A model generated the notes under the pieces. The model was given only the letters and a program-made list of their open reading frames with translations. It was not told the DNA's origin and ran no database searches. A stretch of 64,000 nucleotides of DNA, from positions 38,259,295 through 38,323,294 of the forward strand of contig OU015524.1 in assembly GCA_907165065.1 (NCBI GenBank), in the 5' to 3' direction. Source of the stretch: Caprimulgus europaeus. Its lineage: Eukaryota > Chordata > Aves > Caprimulgiformes > Caprimulgidae. The translations under genes were made by a program, and so were the position numbers. Shown in pieces: positions 61,103 to 64,000 of the stretch (the first letter of the stretch is position 1; each line of letters opens with the position of its first letter).

Positions 61103-62929
61103 TCTCACCCACAATTAGATATTGACTTACTGACTTGGAAGGAAGGTTGTGCTGCCCAGGATGCCATTGGGGAGCCTTAGCCCCACCTTTGGCTCCCTGT
61201 AATTCAAAAACTGCTTTTGGGCTCTACCCCCAGCTTTCCCAGAGGAGAGGGTCTGCCTCAGTGGGGAAGGCAGCGGTGCTGCAGCCCTTCCCCACACCCA
61301 GCGCTGTGCTCCAGGCTGCCCAGTCCTCCAGGCAAGGGGTACGGCCAGGGCCAGTACCCCCGAGGGCTGCATCACACCCAGCACCCAGGCACCCGCAGCT
61401 GCATTGCAGCAGGCGGTGACCAGAGTTCGTGCACAGGGCTCTGGGGCCCCGCTTCAGAGCTGCCGTGCTGCTGCAGCAGTGACTCTACTTGTTCCTTACC
61501 CAGCCCTAACAATTAGATTTAGCAATCATTAACTTAACTAAATAAGAACATTAGCTTTCAAATATAGCCTGTCCATTAAGCTTTCAACAATCTTAACTGC
61601 ACGAAACCTGACAACGTCTTCTATGCCAAGCAGCCTGATTTTTCCAGCTTAGCTGAACATTTTCAATTTGCATATATTTTGTATACAATTTCAGTTGCAG
61701 CATCTCCCCCCTTTACTGCATTCTCTTTCCTTTCTTCTTCTCTATTTGCATGGGATCTCACTGCTCTCTTCCCATGCTTTGACTTTGGACCCCCCCACAC
61801 ACTGTCTCACATCCACTTCCACTTATCCCTCTCCAATTGTTTGCTGGTGCCACAGACACAAGAAATCTCTCCTTTGTTTTTGTCCTCTCTCTCCTCTGCT
61901 TGCTCCTGGTTCCACCTTCTCTCATCTCCTTAATTGCCTCACTCTCATTTTATCTCCTGAATTGCTCACCCTTCTCTGGCTCTTCATCATTTAAATAAAT
62001 GCATTTGTTAATCCTCTTATTGTTTACAACCAACCAACCTCCCCTGCCGCTGCCAGTAATGATTCTTTATGCATTTCTCTTTCTTTTAACCAACATGCAC
62101 CTTGGTTCTCTTTGCTTGGTAAGCTCAGTGCAAGGCTGGAGTCCTCCTGTGGCTTCTTCTCCCTTACCTGGCCTCTGTCCTCATATTCAGTCAGCGCTGC
62201 TTTTGTGGGAGCCTTAAATGACCTCCCCTTACACAGCTCCAGCTCTCTCCTACGTCTCTGTTCACCCGTCAGGCACTTGTCACAAGTCAACTGAGCTTCT
62301 CTCCCTGTGAGGTTATTCCCTCTGTCTTTCACAGCTCTACCTTTCCCTTCCCTCACTCAGACAGCATGGCATGTGGAGGCTTCTGTTTATCTCACTTGCC
62401 AAACTCCAGTGAGGGTGGTATGAAGCTCTGTCATGGTCCTCTTTCTCTTCTCTGCCTTATCTCTGGGTAATCCCAACCGCAAACATAAACTCAGCTGCTG
62501 AGCAACTCAAAGATCCAGTGCTCTCTTCAGATCAGTCGGTCAAAGTGAGATTAAGCCAAACAAAAATAAAAGCATACAGTGTTGATATCTCCACCTGCAA
62601 TAGCTGTCTAGACCTCTTTTACAGCTAATCATACAGGAGGTATCTAAAGCAGGTCAGATGAATGGCACCCAGGAAAAGCCTGTTCCCCTCCTCTGCCAAA
62701 AAAAGGGAACCCAGCTGAGTAGCTCTGATGCTGATGACTCACTGTAGATACTTAAAAATTTCCAAACATAACCTTGCCTGTCTCTCTGATGCCTGCCCAG
62801 GTGAGTCTCACTGCCAGCTCAGGCTGGGCTAAAAAAGACCACTTCATCATGGTGCTCCTCAGTCACTGTTTAGGCCAACGTTCACACATGCCTATAACTG
62901 AGGGGGCATCTTTGGTCCAGACCTCAACC
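61103..62929. other. Intergenic DNA, C/T-rich in its second half
   Basis: From about 61670 the + strand is strongly pyrimidine-rich with recurring CTCTCTCC and CTTCACTC words. This is the composition seen in the coding strand of L2-type LINEs. It may be the 5' part of the LINE relic that follows, but I could not match specific motifs, so it is left unassigned. Confidence 0.4.
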
Positions 62930-63560
62930 TTGTGTCCTTAGTCAGACCATGTCTGAGCCTTGCAAGGTTTGTTCTCTACAAAGATTCCTGATGCAAAGCT
63001 TTTCTGTCTCCATCCATACAGCCAAGACCCTCATCCAAACTGTTACCACTTTGAATGCACTTACTGCAGAATTGCCTGTCTTGCCCTTGATAAATGCAGC
63101 CCTGTCCTGCACATAATCACTCTAAATGCTTCGGTGAAGGATACAGCTCTAGCTCGTCCTCCAGCACTGCCACAGCTATCTTTGCATTTCTCCCCTAGCT
63201 CCCTACTCTCTGTCACATCAGATGAGAGATGCTTGTCCTCACTTTCAGGACTTTCCATAGTCCACCCCAGCTCTGCCTGACTTATGGACTGCTTCTCATG
63301 TATGACAGAGAGTCAGCCCTGCCATCACCCATCAGCCGACGGTATCACCCGCTCAGTACATCTTCATACGCAGCCCTGTGGGCATCACGCGGCCCAGCTT
63401 GTCTGGGAGGAGCTGCCTGGACACAGCTGCAAAACTAATGCACCTTCAAAATTCCCCTTTTCCTCACAAGAAACACTTGACAAAGGTTAGGCTTCTTTTT
63501 GTGCAGGCAAATACTGCCTCACCAATGCCTTGTGACTGTGCACGCAACCTCCCCTGTTAG
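62930..63560 (+). mobile_element. Ancient L2-like LINE relic
   Basis: The order of short matches fits the C-terminal reverse-transcriptase part of an L2-type or related non-LTR element. CAGCCAAGACCCTCATCCAA is followed by a TTGAATGCACTTACTGCAG segment (consensus CTGGACTACTGCAAC), CTTGATAAATGCAGCCCTGT, CTAGCTCGTC, CTTTGCATTTCTCCCCTAGC, TCCCTACTCTCTGTCACATC, CTTGTCCTCACTTTCAGGAC and finally CTGGGAGGAGCTGCCTGGAC and CACCTTCAAAATTCCCC. Many changes and no continuous frame indicate great age. The family is assigned from memory of consensus sequences, and boundaries are loose. Confidence 0.6.
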
Positions 63561-64000
63561 GTCAGGAGCTGGGCTGTCCCATGCAACTCCACTGCTTGAC
63601 ACAACAGGCTTCTTGTCCGTGACCAGCACTCTCATGTGCTACAAATTAATAGATCTAAAATGGCAACAGCAGCCACTGAGTCATGATCAGCATTTGAATA
63701 ATAATATAAAGAATAGTAGACTGAGCCTTAAGAGGCACAGCTGTAATTTGGAGATAATGTATGCTGTTAATAGCACTGGGAGTAATTGAACGTCTTTGTC
63801 ACTCCTTTGATGATCCTGTCACTTCTTAGAAGCATTGCAGATTTGTTTATTAATATCTGAACATGTCTGTTTTAAAATCAAAGAGTGTTTTAACCATATT
63901 GCAACACACACACTCAGAGGGGTAGCATTAGACTTTCACTTTTCACTTCATACTTACTTTCTCTCCTTTCAGTGACTAGTGGTGTAACCTTTATTTTATG
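63561..64000. other. Intergenic DNA to the window end
   Basis: AT-rich sequence. I see nothing in it that I can name. Confidence 0.6.

Noticed and set aside
1-64000. CRISPR arrays, operons, tRNA or rRNA genes
   Set aside because: The window is vertebrate nuclear DNA. I saw no regularly spaced repeats, no tRNA A/B box pair with a cloverleaf, and no rRNA segments.

Overview
The window looks like a piece of an avian nuclear chromosome. It has low gene density and long AT-rich non-coding stretches. It carries several 5'-truncated CR1 LINE copies whose 3' ends finish in the short ATTCTGTG-type repeats typical of birds, and a very GC-rich CpG-island first exon. A non-avian sauropsid is less likely but cannot be excluded by eye. 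The species cannot be named from the sequence.

The only protein-coding gene I can support is a complete, intact SRD5A2 (steroid 5-alpha-reductase 2) on the + strand, split into five coding exons at 15017-15300, 37473-37636, 39512-39613, 40653-40803 and 41377-41443. All introns are GT-AG. The exons join in frame to 768 nt (255 residues plus stop). Internal exon sizes of 164, 102 and 151 nt and the intron phases agree with what I recall of the human gene. The catalytic and cofactor residues known from the human enzyme are in place. The promoter is a CpG island at about 14380-15700, with a GC box and a TATA-like TAATAAG shortly before the start codon.

Layout: 1-13814 is intergenic, with a MIR-like SINE (about 4128-4320) and a minus-strand CR1 (7618-8225). 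A plus-strand CR1 (13815-14372) ends right where the SRD5A2 CpG island begins. Intron 1 (about 22 kb) holds a probable antisense solo LTR (17332-18056), a very old amniote-type CR1/L3-like LINE (about 28600-29705) and a younger CR1 fragment (31529-31972). Introns 2-4 are short and without recognised elements. The 3' UTR probably ends at one of three poly(A) signals between 42178 and 42626. Downstream intergenic DNA holds a near-perfect 38-bp palindrome (51109-51146), a CR1 long enough to keep reverse-transcriptase motifs (53560-55043) followed directly by a second CR1 3' end (55044-55286), and an ancient L2-like LINE relic (about 62930-63560, possibly starting earlier).

I found no new multi-gene system, RNA gene, CRISPR array or neighbouring gene. 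The observations most worth a second look are the 38-bp palindrome, the 100% G/C third positions of SRD5A2 exon 1, the CR1 abutting the promoter, and the head-to-tail CR1 pair.
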